From: Alphaproteobacteria bacterium
GTDB lineage: Bacteria > Planctomycetota > Phycisphaerae > UBA1845
Assembly: GCA_028285105.1 (NCBI GenBank)
Contig: JANQQE010000005.1
Span: forward strand, 62,001 to 126,000
Direction of reading: 5' to 3'
Length of the DNA: 64,000 nucleotides
Shown here in pieces: positions 8,108 to 16,393 of this stretch; position 1 is the stretch's first letter; every line of letters starts with the position of its first letter. Below the pieces are notes generated by a model that saw nothing but the letters and a program-made list of their open reading frames with translations, had not been told where the DNA came from and did no database searches. Both the position numbers and the translations under genes were made by a program.

Positions 8108-9053
8108 TGACGGGTAAGTAGTTTTCAATGCGGTCGCTGCTGTAGCTGAACCCCACTTCGGCGCGGCGACCTTTTTCAATCCATTGTTGGGAAGCGGCTG
8201 TCGGTTGCGCGGGCAGCAAGATAAACCGGTCGCCCATGTCGATCGTCATCGGCGCTTCGTCCACCGAGATCAGCGACTCGTGCAGCTTTTCGCCCGGGCG
8301 GATGCCGATGATCTTCATTTCGCACTTGGGTGCCATTGCTCTTGCGAGGTCGGCGATCTTGACGGCTGGCAGTTTGGGTACGAAGACTTCGCCACCTTGC
8401 ATGCGTTCGATCACCGATGCCACAAAGCGCACACCTTGATCGACGGTGATCCAAAAGCGAGTCATGCGATCGTCGGTAACGGTGACAACGCCTTCCTCGC
8501 GCTGTTTCTCGAAAAGCGAAATCACGCTACCGCGGCTGCCAAAGACGTTGCCATATCGGACCGCCGAGAACCGCGTACGATTTTCACCGCTGCTGTAGGC
8601 GTTGGCTTGTACGATCAGTTTTTCGGCGACGAGTTTGGTAGCGCCGTAAATGTTGACCGGTGCAGTGGCTTTGTCCGTGCTGAGGAACAATACTTTCTTA
8701 ACGCCGCAATCGAGTGCTGCGTCGATGACGTTCTTCGTTCCGTTGATGTTGGTGTTGACGGCTTCGATGGGGTTGTATTCGCAGGCCGGTACCTGTTTGA
8801 GGGCGGCTGCATGTACGACGATGTCTACATGTTGCATCGCCCGTTGAAGTCTCGGCATGTCGCGCACGTCGCCGATGAAGTAGCGGATGTTATCGTGCGA
8901 AAAGCGCGAACGCATTTCGTGTTGCTTCCATTCGTCGCGACTGTAAACGATGAGCTTTGTAGGATTCTGCTCGCGCAGGATGACTTCGGCGAAGCGCTGT
9001 CCGAATGAACCGGTTCCTCCGGTGACGAGGACTGTTGAGGTTGACCAATCGAT
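8079..9053 (-). CDS. pseB: UDP-N-acetylglucosamine 4,6-dehydratase, inverting (PseB), ATC start
   Basis: First enzyme of the pseudaminic acid route. The extended SDR has the NAD-binding VTGGTGSFG motif, LIVYSRDEWKQHEM, HAAALKQVPACEYNP and the YGATK catalytic pair, all characteristic of PseB. The Rossmann motif lies upstream of the first ATG in this frame (at 8915), and no ATG, GTG or TTG occurs in frame between an upstream stop and that motif. An ATC codon at 9053-9051 stands seven bases after a perfect AAGGAGGG at 9068-9061 and gives an N-terminus of normal length (324 residues). Starting at 8915 would delete the cofactor-binding loop. Confidence 0.85.
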   Translation of the reverse strand: MDWSTSTVLVTGGTGSFGQRFAEVILREQNPTKLIVYSRDEWKQHEMRSRFSHDNIRYFIGDVRDMPRLQRAMQHVDIVVHAAALKQVPACEYNPIEAVNTNINGTKNVIDAALDCGVKKVLFLSTDKATAPVNIYGATKLVAEKLIVQANAYSSGENRTRFSAVRYGNVFGSRGSVISLFEKQREEGVVTVTDDRMTRFWITVDQGVRFVASVIERMQGGEVFVPKLPAVKIADLARAMAPKCEMKIIGIRPGEKLHESLISVDEAPMTIDMGDRFILLPAQPTAASQQWIEKGRRAEVGFSYSSDRIENYLPVNEIIHRLQK

Positions 9054-9060
9054 GACGAAT

Positions 9061-9068
9061 CCCTCCTT
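9061..9068 (-). promoter_or_regulatory. Strong ribosome binding site deciding a non-canonical ATC start
   Basis: AAGGAGGG on the minus strand, seven bases before the proposed ATC initiation codon of pseB. It is one of the strongest Shine-Dalgarno matches in the window and is the main evidence that translation begins here and not at the downstream ATG. Confidence 0.7.
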
Positions 9069-9253
9069 GGATTGCGAATCGTCGGCGAAGTTGAATTGCC
9101 AAGTGCATCATCCTGATGCGCCGAACATGATACGCCCTAATGATTACGGATGCATCATCCGATTTTCTTCAGGAAATTCCGATCGGTCCCAAGTGACGCA
9201 GATAATTCACAGGGAGCAATTCGCTTGAGCTGTGTTGGATAGTCGTGGGCCAA

Positions 9254-10579
9254 TCAATCGTGGGCCAGGCGATCGATGATCTTCGCTCCCACCGCGTCGC
9301 CCCAGACATTCGCCACCGTGCGAAACATATCGACGATGCGGTCGAACCCCAGTATCAACCCGATGCCCGCCACCGGAATTGCCGTCGAACCCAGGCTGCC
9401 ATTGACCGAATCGATCACAATGACCAACGTGACCAAACCCGCGCTGGGAATGCCTGCCGCACCGACAGCCGCCAGCGTCGCCGTGACTGCGACGATGATG
9501 AGTTGCGTCATCGACAAATCCACGCCAAACGCCTGCGCCAGAAAGACGGCTGCCACTGCTTCATAAAGCGCTGTCCCGTCCATGTTGATCGTCGAACCCA
9601 GCGGCAGCACGAAGCCAGCCGTCTCCTTCCCGACGCCACCGTACTCCGTTGCGCATTCGATCGTGACCGGAAGCGTCGCCGAAGACGAGTCCGTCGCGAG
9701 TGCGGTTAAGAGCGCCTGGCGAATCTGAAACATATAGCGGAACGGATTGGTCTTTCCGAAGATCCAGAGGATCAGCGGCAAGACGATGAGCGCATGAATA
9801 CCGATTCCCAGCAGCGACCCGGTGATGAACTTACCAGCCGGTCCGACAAACACCGCCAACCCGATCCGCCCAATGGTCCACGCGAGTAGCGCAAACACAC
9901 CGACAGGTGCCAGCCACATGACCGCGACGACCATCCGCATGAGTACCTCGAAGACGGCAGAGAAGAACTCGACGATGATCTTTCCCTTGTCGCCGAGGGT
10001 GGTGACGATGACGGCGAAGAAGATCGAAAAGCAGATGACGCCGAGCGGCTGACCTTTGGCCATCGCCTCGACGATGTTCGTGGGAATCATCTGCCCGACG
10101 AGGTTGCGGACAGCCGCCATGATGCCGGCTTCGGCCATCACTTCACCGCGATCGGTGATTTCGCGAAGGCCTTCGGTCTGACTTTCTTCAACGATTTGCG
10201 TGATGTTTGGCGACTTGGCCAGATCGTCTCCAGGGCGGATGGTCGTCACGATGACGAGTCCGATGATGACGGCGACCAGCATGGTGGCGAAGTAGTAGAA
10301 AAGCGTCGCCACACCGATGCGGCCCAGGCGGGAAAAGTCGCCCACGCTCGTCACACCGACAATCACGCTCGACGCCACCAACGGAATGATGAGCATCTTG
10401 AGAAGGCCCATGAATACCGACACGCCGATGAATTCGAATATGCCAAGTGCCCCGGCATGGGCATGCACCGAAGTCGGATCGTTGGCATCGTAGCCGGCAT
10501 CATAAATCATTTCGCCAACCACAATGCCAGCCACCAACCCCAGCATGATCAAGATGGTCAACCACCAGTCGCGACTCAA
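9254..10579 (-). CDS. Dicarboxylate/amino acid:cation symporter (DAACS family)
   Basis: 441-residue inner-membrane transporter of the GltP/DctA fold. The serine-rich reentrant loop reads ATDSSSATLPVTIECA, followed by GVGKETAGFVLPLGSTINMDGTA, the NMDGT motif that binds sodium and substrate. About eight hydrophobic segments plus the two hairpin loops are visible. It imports glutamate, aspartate or C4-dicarboxylates with sodium or protons; the exact substrate cannot be read from the sequence. It has an insertion around residues 115-145 (DDLAKSPNITQIVEESQ region). It stands alone between the nonulosonic acid operon and the zinc-ribbon array. Confidence 0.9.
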   Translation of the reverse strand: MSRDWWLTILIMLGLVAGIVVGEMIYDAGYDANDPTSVHAHAGALGIFEFIGVSVFMGLLKMLIIPLVASSVIVGVTSVGDFSRLGRIGVATLFYYFATMLVAVIIGLVIVTTIRPGDDLAKSPNITQIVEESQTEGLREITDRGEVMAEAGIMAAVRNLVGQMIPTNIVEAMAKGQPLGVICFSIFFAVIVTTLGDKGKIIVEFFSAVFEVLMRMVVAVMWLAPVGVFALLAWTIGRIGLAVFVGPAGKFITGSLLGIGIHALIVLPLILWIFGKTNPFRYMFQIRQALLTALATDSSSATLPVTIECATEYGGVGKETAGFVLPLGSTINMDGTALYEAVAAVFLAQAFGVDLSMTQLIIVAVTATLAAVGAAGIPSAGLVTLVIVIDSVNGSLGSTAIPVAGIGLILGFDRIVDMFRTVANVWGDAVGAKIIDRLAHD

Positions 10580-10737
10580 AATGCACTCCGTAAGTCCATG
10601 ACAACAATGTAGGGAGCGGCTCGTGGCACCGCACTATTCAAAACGAAGACAACCAGATGCGGAGGCATCGTAAGTCAGCCGGCTGATGGGGTCCAGTCGA
10701 ATTTGAGACGCACCAACTGTACTGTGACCGCTGGTCA

Positions 10738-11544
10738 CTATCCCATTAGGGCAACAGCCGATATGGCCATGATTGCAAAAACCAGAAAGCCCATGAAGCA
10801 ACTGAACGCAACGCAGAACGGAATCATCAAGACGGACAACACAAGGCATGTCATCTTCTTTCGCATTTCAAATGAAATGCATGTCATGCACAACCACCAA
10901 TAGCCAATGATGATGACAAGACCGTAGAACAGAATATTGTTGCCGGGAAAGATCAGTCTATCTGCACTTTGGCCGTAGATTCTCGAAACACAGACGAACA
11001 GTGCGGTAACAATCAAGTATGCTCTCGTCATTCGTACGATTGCGTGATTTTGTGCATAAGCGTCATCTGCTGCGGAATGCTCACAGTATGGGAGGACAAC
11101 AAATACAGCCCCCGCAATAGATAATTCGCAGAAAACTACGCCAAGCACAACGCTGGCGACAACAATGATCGAGACCAACGCTTCTTCAGGGTCGGTGATC
11201 ATGTGCGGTGCCAGCGCAACGATGACAGCGATGACCAAACACCATCGCGAAAACAAAACCGCTTCGCGTGGGTCAGGATTTCGCGGAAACGTTCTCGCGA
11301 ATCGAACCGGCATCAACCAGATCGTCAGAACCGTCAGCACAAACGCAGGCAAATAACCAATTTCGCCGCGCTGACTCCAAACCGGAATCGGAGCCACCGC
11401 CCCAGCCAACTCCGCAAGCATCTGCTCACGATCAAACGCCTTTCCGCATTCGGGACACACTTCGCCAGCCAAGCCTGTGAGGTTGTAATCACACGCCAGG
11501 CAGCGAAGGCCGACATCTTCAATCGTTTGCGGCTTATCGTTCAT
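10738..11544 (-). CDS. Zinc-ribbon membrane protein, paralog 4 of 4
   Basis: 268 residues, unknown function. An N-terminal motif GLRCLACDYNLTGL with CPEC about 14 residues later forms a four-cysteine zinc ribbon (residues 12-35); a PVWSQRGEIG linker and roughly six hydrophobic segments follow to the C-terminus. The same architecture and recurring sequence (Q-T-I-E-D-V-G-L, YNLTGL, W-x-x-R-x-E-I-G, A-I-V-R-M-T-R-A) occur in the three genes upstream. It is the last member of the array in transcription order and is followed by about 160 bp before the symporter gene. Confidence 0.75.
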   Translation of the reverse strand: MNDKPQTIEDVGLRCLACDYNLTGLAGEVCPECGKAFDREQMLAELAGAVAPIPVWSQRGEIGYLPAFVLTVLTIWLMPVRFARTFPRNPDPREAVLFSRWCLVIAVIVALAPHMITDPEEALVSIIVVASVVLGVVFCELSIAGAVFVVLPYCEHSAADDAYAQNHAIVRMTRAYLIVTALFVCVSRIYGQSADRLIFPGNNILFYGLVIIIGYWWLCMTCISFEMRKKMTCLVLSVLMIPFCVAFSCFMGFLVFAIMAISAVALMG

Positions 11545-11551
11545 TCAACAT

Positions 11552-11575
11552 GTGGGGTGCGGTTTGCCGCACCGG
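11552..11575. repeat. REP-like palindrome, copy 1
   Basis: GTGGGGTGCGG-TTTG-CCGCACC, a short GC-rich hairpin just upstream of paralog 4. Its core GGTGCGG/CCGCACC is shared with the elements at 12364-12378 and 13199-13272, and a variant occurs at 46125-46145. Confidence 0.6.
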
Positions 11576-11582
11576 ATTCTTC

Positions 11583-12362
11583 TCAGAATAATCGCAAAAT
11601 GCTTGCAGCAACAAAGCAACCAACGGTACCGAACATTACTCCCATAGCCATAGAGATCGGCACCATACAGATTGCCAAATACAGATTGCGTATGTCGCCG
11701 TGAAACGACTTTGCGATATACGCGATACTGATCCACCAATAAATGACTATGGTGACAAGTCCACCCAATAGTACGGGTTCGAGCAGCCAGCGGAAGTTGA
11801 ACATAAGAGCCGCTATTCTCATAACGAAAATCCACACGGCGCTCAGGATCAGGAATGCTCGCGTCATTCGCACAACGGCGAGGTTTTGGGTGTATTCGTT
11901 TGGCACGTTTCGCCGCGACGCAAAGACGATTGCGGCCATTGAGTTCTCACACGCCAATACCCCAATGACAATGCCAATAAGTACAATCGCCTGATCGGTG
12001 CGGGTAGGAATGTTGATTGCCGCATGAATGGCAAAAGGAATCTGGGTTAAGACCGCAATGATCAAGCATACGGTAGAATACACAATTGCGTCGCTTGGTT
12101 TGGGTCTTGATGGGAGTTGTCGACCAAACCGCTCAGGATGTAACCAGATTTCAAGGGTTGTCCGAATAAACGCACGTGTAAACCCAATCTCTGTTCGTCG
12201 TCCCCAGATCGGGAATCGCCCATTCTCGCCCGCCAACAATGCCGCGCGGTTGTATGCTTTGCCGCACTCTGGGCAGATTACAATCGTAAGGCCCGTCAGG
12301 TTGTACCCGCACTCCGGGCATCGAAGGCCGACATCTTCGATTGTCTGAGGTGAATCGTTCAT
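11583..12362 (-). CDS. Zinc-ribbon membrane protein, paralog 3 of 4
   Basis: 259 residues, unknown function. It begins like its neighbours (SPQTIEDVGLRCPECGYN) with a second CPEC pair, then a linker ending in WGRRTEIG, then several hydrophobic stretches. The spacing of the repeated motif V-R-M-T-R-A-F-L matches the paralogs, so this is a tandem duplicate and not a convergent zinc ribbon. The C-terminus, ending in a hydrophobic segment, is shorter than in paralog 4. Confidence 0.75.
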   Translation of the reverse strand: MNDSPQTIEDVGLRCPECGYNLTGLTIVICPECGKAYNRAALLAGENGRFPIWGRRTEIGFTRAFIRTTLEIWLHPERFGRQLPSRPKPSDAIVYSTVCLIIAVLTQIPFAIHAAINIPTRTDQAIVLIGIVIGVLACENSMAAIVFASRRNVPNEYTQNLAVVRMTRAFLILSAVWIFVMRIAALMFNFRWLLEPVLLGGLVTIVIYWWISIAYIAKSFHGDIRNLYLAICMVPISMAMGVMFGTVGCFVAASILRLF

Positions 12363-12363
12363 A

Positions 12364-12378
12364 CAAACCGCACCCTAC
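12364..12378. repeat. REP-like palindrome, half copy
   Basis: CAAACCGCACCCTAC matches one arm and the loop of the full element at 13249-13272; the other arm is replaced by the start region of paralog 3. Confidence 0.45.
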
Positions 12379-12387
12379 GCCACAATC

Positions 12388-13191
12388 TTAATAGAAAAAC
12401 ATTGCCAGAAGTCCTAAACACACGAATGCCAGAGCGGCGCATGCAATGACGCAGATCGGAACCATAATGACACCGAGGACGAAGTTCGTGCTGTCGTTCC
12501 GATACGTTCGTGCGATCAGTGCGACACTGATCCACCAGAAGAGGCAAATGGCCGAAAGGACGTACGCACTGATTGCCGCTATGTCGGCTGAATCGCTCAG
12601 TAATATAAGCCCTGCGACGGATGTGCATAATCCTAGGGCGCTCAGAATCATGAACGACCTTGTCATTCGTACCAACGCAAGACTTTGGCGATACCAGGGT
12701 TTGGGCGTGCCGACTTTCGTAATCCGAAAGAAGGGTACAAACACGGCGGCTGCGATGGTCCACTCTGTCAGGTAGACGCCCACCGCCACCGCAAACAAAG
12801 TGATGATGCCACCGACAAAATCCTCCAGGTTTCCGATGCTCAGAATCGTGATCGGAATCAAGAGTACGCCCAGCCCCGCCCCCAGGCTCCATTGCGCGAA
12901 CCTATTCGCTTCTTGAGTGTCCGGGTTTACCGGAAATCGGTTTGCGAATCGGATCGGATGGGACCAGATTTCAATCGCCGTTGAAACGAACGCCTGAACG
13001 CTGCCCACTTCCTTGCGCCGACACCAGATTGGAATCGGCATGACCGCACCAGCCAACTCCGCAAGTAACTGCTCACGATCAAACGATTCGCCGCATTCGG
13101 GACAGATGTCATCCGCCAAGCCGGTAAGGTTGTACTCGCATTCCGGGCATCGAAGGCCGACATCGTCGATTGTCTGAGGTGAATCGCTCAT
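12388..13191 (-). CDS. Zinc-ribbon membrane protein, paralog 2 of 4
   Basis: 267 residues, unknown function. The N-terminal ribbon (GLRCPECEYNLTGL, then CPECGESFDREQLLAE) is followed by PIWCRRKEVG and about six hydrophobic segments. In the first 60 residues it is closest to paralog 4 (shared AELAGAV and P-I-P-[VI]-W), suggesting a recent duplication. The N-terminal ribbon is expected to be cytoplasmic and the remainder membrane-embedded; partner and ligand are unknown. Confidence 0.75.
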   Translation of the reverse strand: MSDSPQTIDDVGLRCPECEYNLTGLADDICPECGESFDREQLLAELAGAVMPIPIWCRRKEVGSVQAFVSTAIEIWSHPIRFANRFPVNPDTQEANRFAQWSLGAGLGVLLIPITILSIGNLEDFVGGIITLFAVAVGVYLTEWTIAAAVFVPFFRITKVGTPKPWYRQSLALVRMTRSFMILSALGLCTSVAGLILLSDSADIAAISAYVLSAICLFWWISVALIARTYRNDSTNFVLGVIMVPICVIACAALAFVCLGLLAMFFY

Positions 13192-13198
13192 TCAAATC

Positions 13199-13272
13199 GT
13201 AGGGTGCGGCTTGCCGCACCTGATAGTTATTTGTTCAACGACGGATAACAGGTGCGGTAAACCGCACCCTAC
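13199..13272. repeat. Pair of REP-like palindromes in inverted orientation
   Basis: Two hairpin units face each other across 26 bp: GTAGGGTGCGG-CTTG-CCGCACCTG (13199-13222) and CAGGTGCGG-TAAA-CCGCACCCTAC (13249-13272). Each can fold alone, and the two are reverse complements except in the loop, so the whole can form a long cruciform. This paired, inverted layout is typical of bacterial REP/BIME-type intergenic repeats. Confidence 0.7.
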
Positions 13273-13300
13273 GGAAACATCGCATGCAGCGCTATTAGCG

Positions 13301-14131
13301 TTACCACAACTGAATCATTGTGCCTGTCGCCGCACCGAGCAGTGACATCATCGCCAGCGCCAGCCCGATACTGAGCGCCGCAACAACCGGTATGAGCATG
13401 ATGGACAATACGAGATTCCAGACATCGCGACGATATGTCGCGGCTATGCACGTCATGCTGACCCACCAATACCCCAAGATGAACGGAATGCCCCAGTCTG
13501 CAACGGGAGTCGTATGCCACTTGCCCGAAAAGATCGTGTTGCCCGACCATGCGACAGCCAGGATCAAAGCGCTCAAAACCAAATAACCCCGCGTCATCCG
13601 AACCAATGCCAAACTGCGATCGTGGAGTCCATCGACCGGGCCGTCCTTCTCGACCGACGTCAGCAGAATGACGGTGGCTAACCTCTCGCAGATATTGACA
13701 CAAACTGTCGCACAAACGCCCAAGCCGGTCACCATCAGAAAGTAAGTCGAATCCGGCGAGTTGGCGAAAATGTTCGGTATCAACAAAATCAACAGCGCCG
13801 CGCCAAGACACATTCGCGCGAAAAGCAGCGGCTCATCTTTAACTGGATTCACGGGGAAGCGCTTCGTGTATCGAATCGGATGCAGCCAGATCCAAAACAA
13901 CGTCCGAATGAATGCCGGAATCGTGCCAACCCTGGTTCGCTGATCCCACACTGGAATGGGGGCTGGCGCTCCGGCGAAGTACGCGAGCAGTTGCTCGCGT
14001 TCAAAAAGGTCACCGCATTCCGGACAAGCCCCGTCATCCAACCCGGTCAGATTGTACTCGCAACAGAGGCAATGCAGGCCTTCGTCGACGGGCGATTGCG
14101 AGTCTTCATGAATTCGGGGATCATCGGCCAT
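13301..14131 (-). CDS. Zinc-ribbon membrane protein, paralog 1 of 4
   Basis: 276 residues and first in transcription order. The ribbon reads GLHCLCCEYNLTGL with CPECGDLFEREQLLAY, then PVWDQRTRVG and about six hydrophobic segments with the shared V-R-M-T-R-G motif. It is the most divergent of the four at the extreme N-terminus (an extra DSQSPVDE segment). It is divergent from the MFS gene at 14311, and the 180 bp between them presumably holds promoters for both; no clear promoter motif was recognised. Confidence 0.75.
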   Translation of the reverse strand: MADDPRIHEDSQSPVDEGLHCLCCEYNLTGLDDGACPECGDLFEREQLLAYFAGAPAPIPVWDQRTRVGTIPAFIRTLFWIWLHPIRYTKRFPVNPVKDEPLLFARMCLGAALLILLIPNIFANSPDSTYFLMVTGLGVCATVCVNICERLATVILLTSVEKDGPVDGLHDRSLALVRMTRGYLVLSALILAVAWSGNTIFSGKWHTTPVADWGIPFILGYWWVSMTCIAATYRRDVWNLVLSIMLIPVVAALSIGLALAMMSLLGAATGTMIQLW

Positions 14132-14310
14132 CGGCTGGTTGGGTTTCCATTTGATTAGTTGAAAGCGTTCCGTTCGATCGATAGTGTCTTGACGCGAACC
14201 GCTGATGGCACCGGGCGAATCTTCTTCGGTGATGATACGCTCGAATTTAGCAGGTTGTCGAATGGCATTCTATTTATGACGGAAGGCTTTATGGTGAAGG
14301 CGACGGAGAC

Positions 14311-15612
14311 ATGAACAAGTTCTTGACGCTGCCGAGAACGGTTCAACTTCTGTGCGTCGGTTCGCTCATCAACCGTGCGGGCCAGATGCTTGTCATTTTC
14401 CTGACGATTTATTTGACCGATCACTTGGGTTTTTCCGAAGGGTTTGCTGGATATTGTTTCGGCGTGTTTGGGCTGGGGGCGATCGCAGCTGCTCTTGTCG
14501 GCGGACATTTTGCAGATGCGGTGGGTCGCAAGATCGTCATGCTAATCGCGCTGATTGGTGGTGGGGCGATCCTGATGTTGTTCGCGTTCCTGACCCATCC
14601 AGCGCTGATACTGCTTTCGATTGGGCTATTTGCATTTGTATCTGAGACATATCGTCCGGCATCGCAGGCCATGATCGCCGACGTCGTTTCTACAGAACAG
14701 CGTCCTCATGCGTTCACGCTGATGTATCTGGCGATCAATCTGGGGTTCGCGTTTGCCCCGCCGATTGGCGGAGTACTCATCGAGATATTATCGTTTAAGT
14801 GGGTCTTCTGGTTTGATGCGCTAACTTCGATCCTGTTCAGTTTGATTATCCTGGTGGCCATCAAAGAAACGCGCCCGGACAGCGATACGATTTCGAGTCA
14901 AAAGACTTCGGGCAAAACTACCGACACCAGTTCAACAAAGACTTCCGACTCGCATGACGTTCCCTGGCCGGAAGCATTCGGGCAAATTCTAAACGACCGG
15001 GTATTTATCGTATTTTGTGTGGCCACGTTCTTCGTAGCCGTCACTTATGTGCAAGGCCTTGCAACGCTGCCTTTGTATCTTCGCCGGCTTGGGTTTGGTG
15101 CCAAAGAATACGGCGGTATCATTATGACGAACGGGGTCATGATTGTGCTGCTTCAGATTCCGATCACCGGAATCGTCGTGAAGTACAATCGCGGGGTAGT
15201 GGTTGCGCTTGCGGCGATGATGTCCGGTTTGGGATTCATGCTGACGAATTTCGGATATACCCCATGGGGATTTCGGTTGACCGTGATGGTCTGGACCATC
15301 GGAGAGATGATGGCCATGCCTTTGGTGGCTGCAATCGTCGCGGACATGGCACCGTCGCGACTTCGCGGGCGGTACATGGGTGTGTATACGATGAGTTATT
15401 CGGGTGCGAACATGATCGCCGCGCCCCTGGGTGCATTTGTTCTTGTTCGTTTTGGAGGAAGCGTGCTTTGGGGCTTTTGTTTTGCGTTGGGTATCGCATC
15501 GGCGCTTTTGTTTTTGAGCATCCGGAAGTCCATTGAAACGCCATGCACTGATGAGACAACCAACGACGCGGAAGAAACAATACTTAGAGAGGAAGTGCAA
15601 CATGCCGGCTGA
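14311..15612 (+). CDS. MFS transporter
   Basis: 433-residue major facilitator with about twelve membrane segments and the loop 2-3 signature GGHFADAVGRKIV. A hydrophilic, Ser/Thr/Lys-rich central loop (about residues 190-215) separates the two six-helix halves. It most resembles drug-efflux type members such as MdtH, but the substrate cannot be assigned. It overlaps the start of the AIM24-like gene by 11 bp, so the two are probably co-translated. Confidence 0.85.
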   Translation: MNKFLTLPRTVQLLCVGSLINRAGQMLVIFLTIYLTDHLGFSEGFAGYCFGVFGLGAIAAALVGGHFADAVGRKIVMLIALIGGGAILMLFAFLTHPALILLSIGLFAFVSETYRPASQAMIADVVSTEQRPHAFTLMYLAINLGFAFAPPIGGVLIEILSFKWVFWFDALTSILFSLIILVAIKETRPDSDTISSQKTSGKTTDTSSTKTSDSHDVPWPEAFGQILNDRVFIVFCVATFFVAVTYVQGLATLPLYLRRLGFGAKEYGGIIMTNGVMIVLLQIPITGIVVKYNRGVVVALAAMMSGLGFMLTNFGYTPWGFRLTVMVWTIGEMMAMPLVAAIVADMAPSRLRGRYMGVYTMSYSGANMIAAPLGAFVLVRFGGSVLWGFCFALGIASALLFLSIRKSIETPCTDETTNDAEETILREEVQHAG

Positions 15613-16393
15613 TGTGATCGATTATGAACTGATTGGCGACGATTTACAGATGGTGGTTATTACCCTCGACCCCGGAGAAGCCGTCCTCGCCGAAGCGGGG
15701 GCGATGTGCTACAAGACCTCGGGCGTCGAAATTGATACGCGCATGGATCCGCACGGGCAGGGCGGTTTCTTCAACTCGATTTTTCGCGCAGGCAAACGTG
15801 TGCTGACGGGCGAAAGTTTTTTCATCACCGTCTTCACCTGCACGTCGAACAACCGCGAAGAGGTCGCGTTCGCGTCGCCATACCCTGGAAAGATCATCCC
15901 GTTCGATTTGAATGAGTTCGGCGGGCAGATCACATGTCAGAAAGACTCTTACCTTTGCAGCGCGAAGGGCATCGACGTTGACATCACGTTCACCAAGAGA
16001 CTCGGCAGCGGATTTTTCGGTGGTGAAGGGTTCATCTTGCAGAAACTCACCGGCGACGGACTCGCGTTCATCCATGCCGGCGGAACCATCGTCCCCATCG
16101 ACCTCCAAGCCGGTCAGACGCTGCAGGTCGATACTGGCTGCCTTGTGGCGTTTACGTCGGGCGTCGAATACGACATCAAGTATGTCGGCGGCATCAAGAC
16201 AGCCGTCTTCGGCGGTGAGGGTCTGTTCTTCGCAAACATGACGGGCCCCGGGCGCGTGTGGCTGCAATCGCTGCCGTTTAGCCGGTTGGCTGACCGCGTT
16301 ATCGCCCACGCACCACGGGCGGGTGGTAAGCGTACGGGCGAAGGGAGCATTCTAGGCGGAATTGGCGGCTTGCTCGATGGGGACAACAACTGA
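15602..16393 (+). CDS. TIGR00266/AIM24 family protein
   Basis: 263 residues. It shows the family pattern of a double beta-structure rich in glycine: AEAGAMCYKTSGVEIDTRM near the N-terminus, LTGESFFITVF, GEGFILQKLTG, then GGIKTAVFGGEGLFFANMTGPG, a repeat of the GGEG element. The family is widespread, with no established enzymatic activity. The start is set at the ATG at 15602 preceded by AGAGGAAG; a longer frame reaches back to 15533 but lacks support. Its last 42 bases overlap the convergent glycosyltransferase gene. Confidence 0.85.
   Translation: MPADVIDYELIGDDLQMVVITLDPGEAVLAEAGAMCYKTSGVEIDTRMDPHGQGGFFNSIFRAGKRVLTGESFFITVFTCTSNNREEVAFASPYPGKIIPFDLNEFGGQITCQKDSYLCSAKGIDVDITFTKRLGSGFFGGEGFILQKLTGDGLAFIHAGGTIVPIDLQAGQTLQVDTGCLVAFTSGVEYDIKYVGGIKTAVFGGEGLFFANMTGPGRVWLQSLPFSRLADRVIAHAPRAGGKRTGEGSILGGIGGLLDGDNN

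Noticed and set aside
8079-8915. Shorter PseB starting at the first ATG (278 residues)
   Set aside because: It would remove the NAD-binding glycine motif and the conserved YSRDE segment, both intact just upstream in the same frame.
9047-9061. Small CGGATG/CATCCG hairpin between symporter and pse operon (about 9167-9181 by local reading near 9147-9161)
   Set aside because: Six-base stem with three-base loop and a weak T-run on the plus strand, where no gene ends; likely chance.
8890-9111. ATG-started frame overlapping the start of pseB
   Set aside because: It has an ATG but encodes arginine-rich sequence with no PseB similarity; the PseB frame is the real one, starting at ATC.
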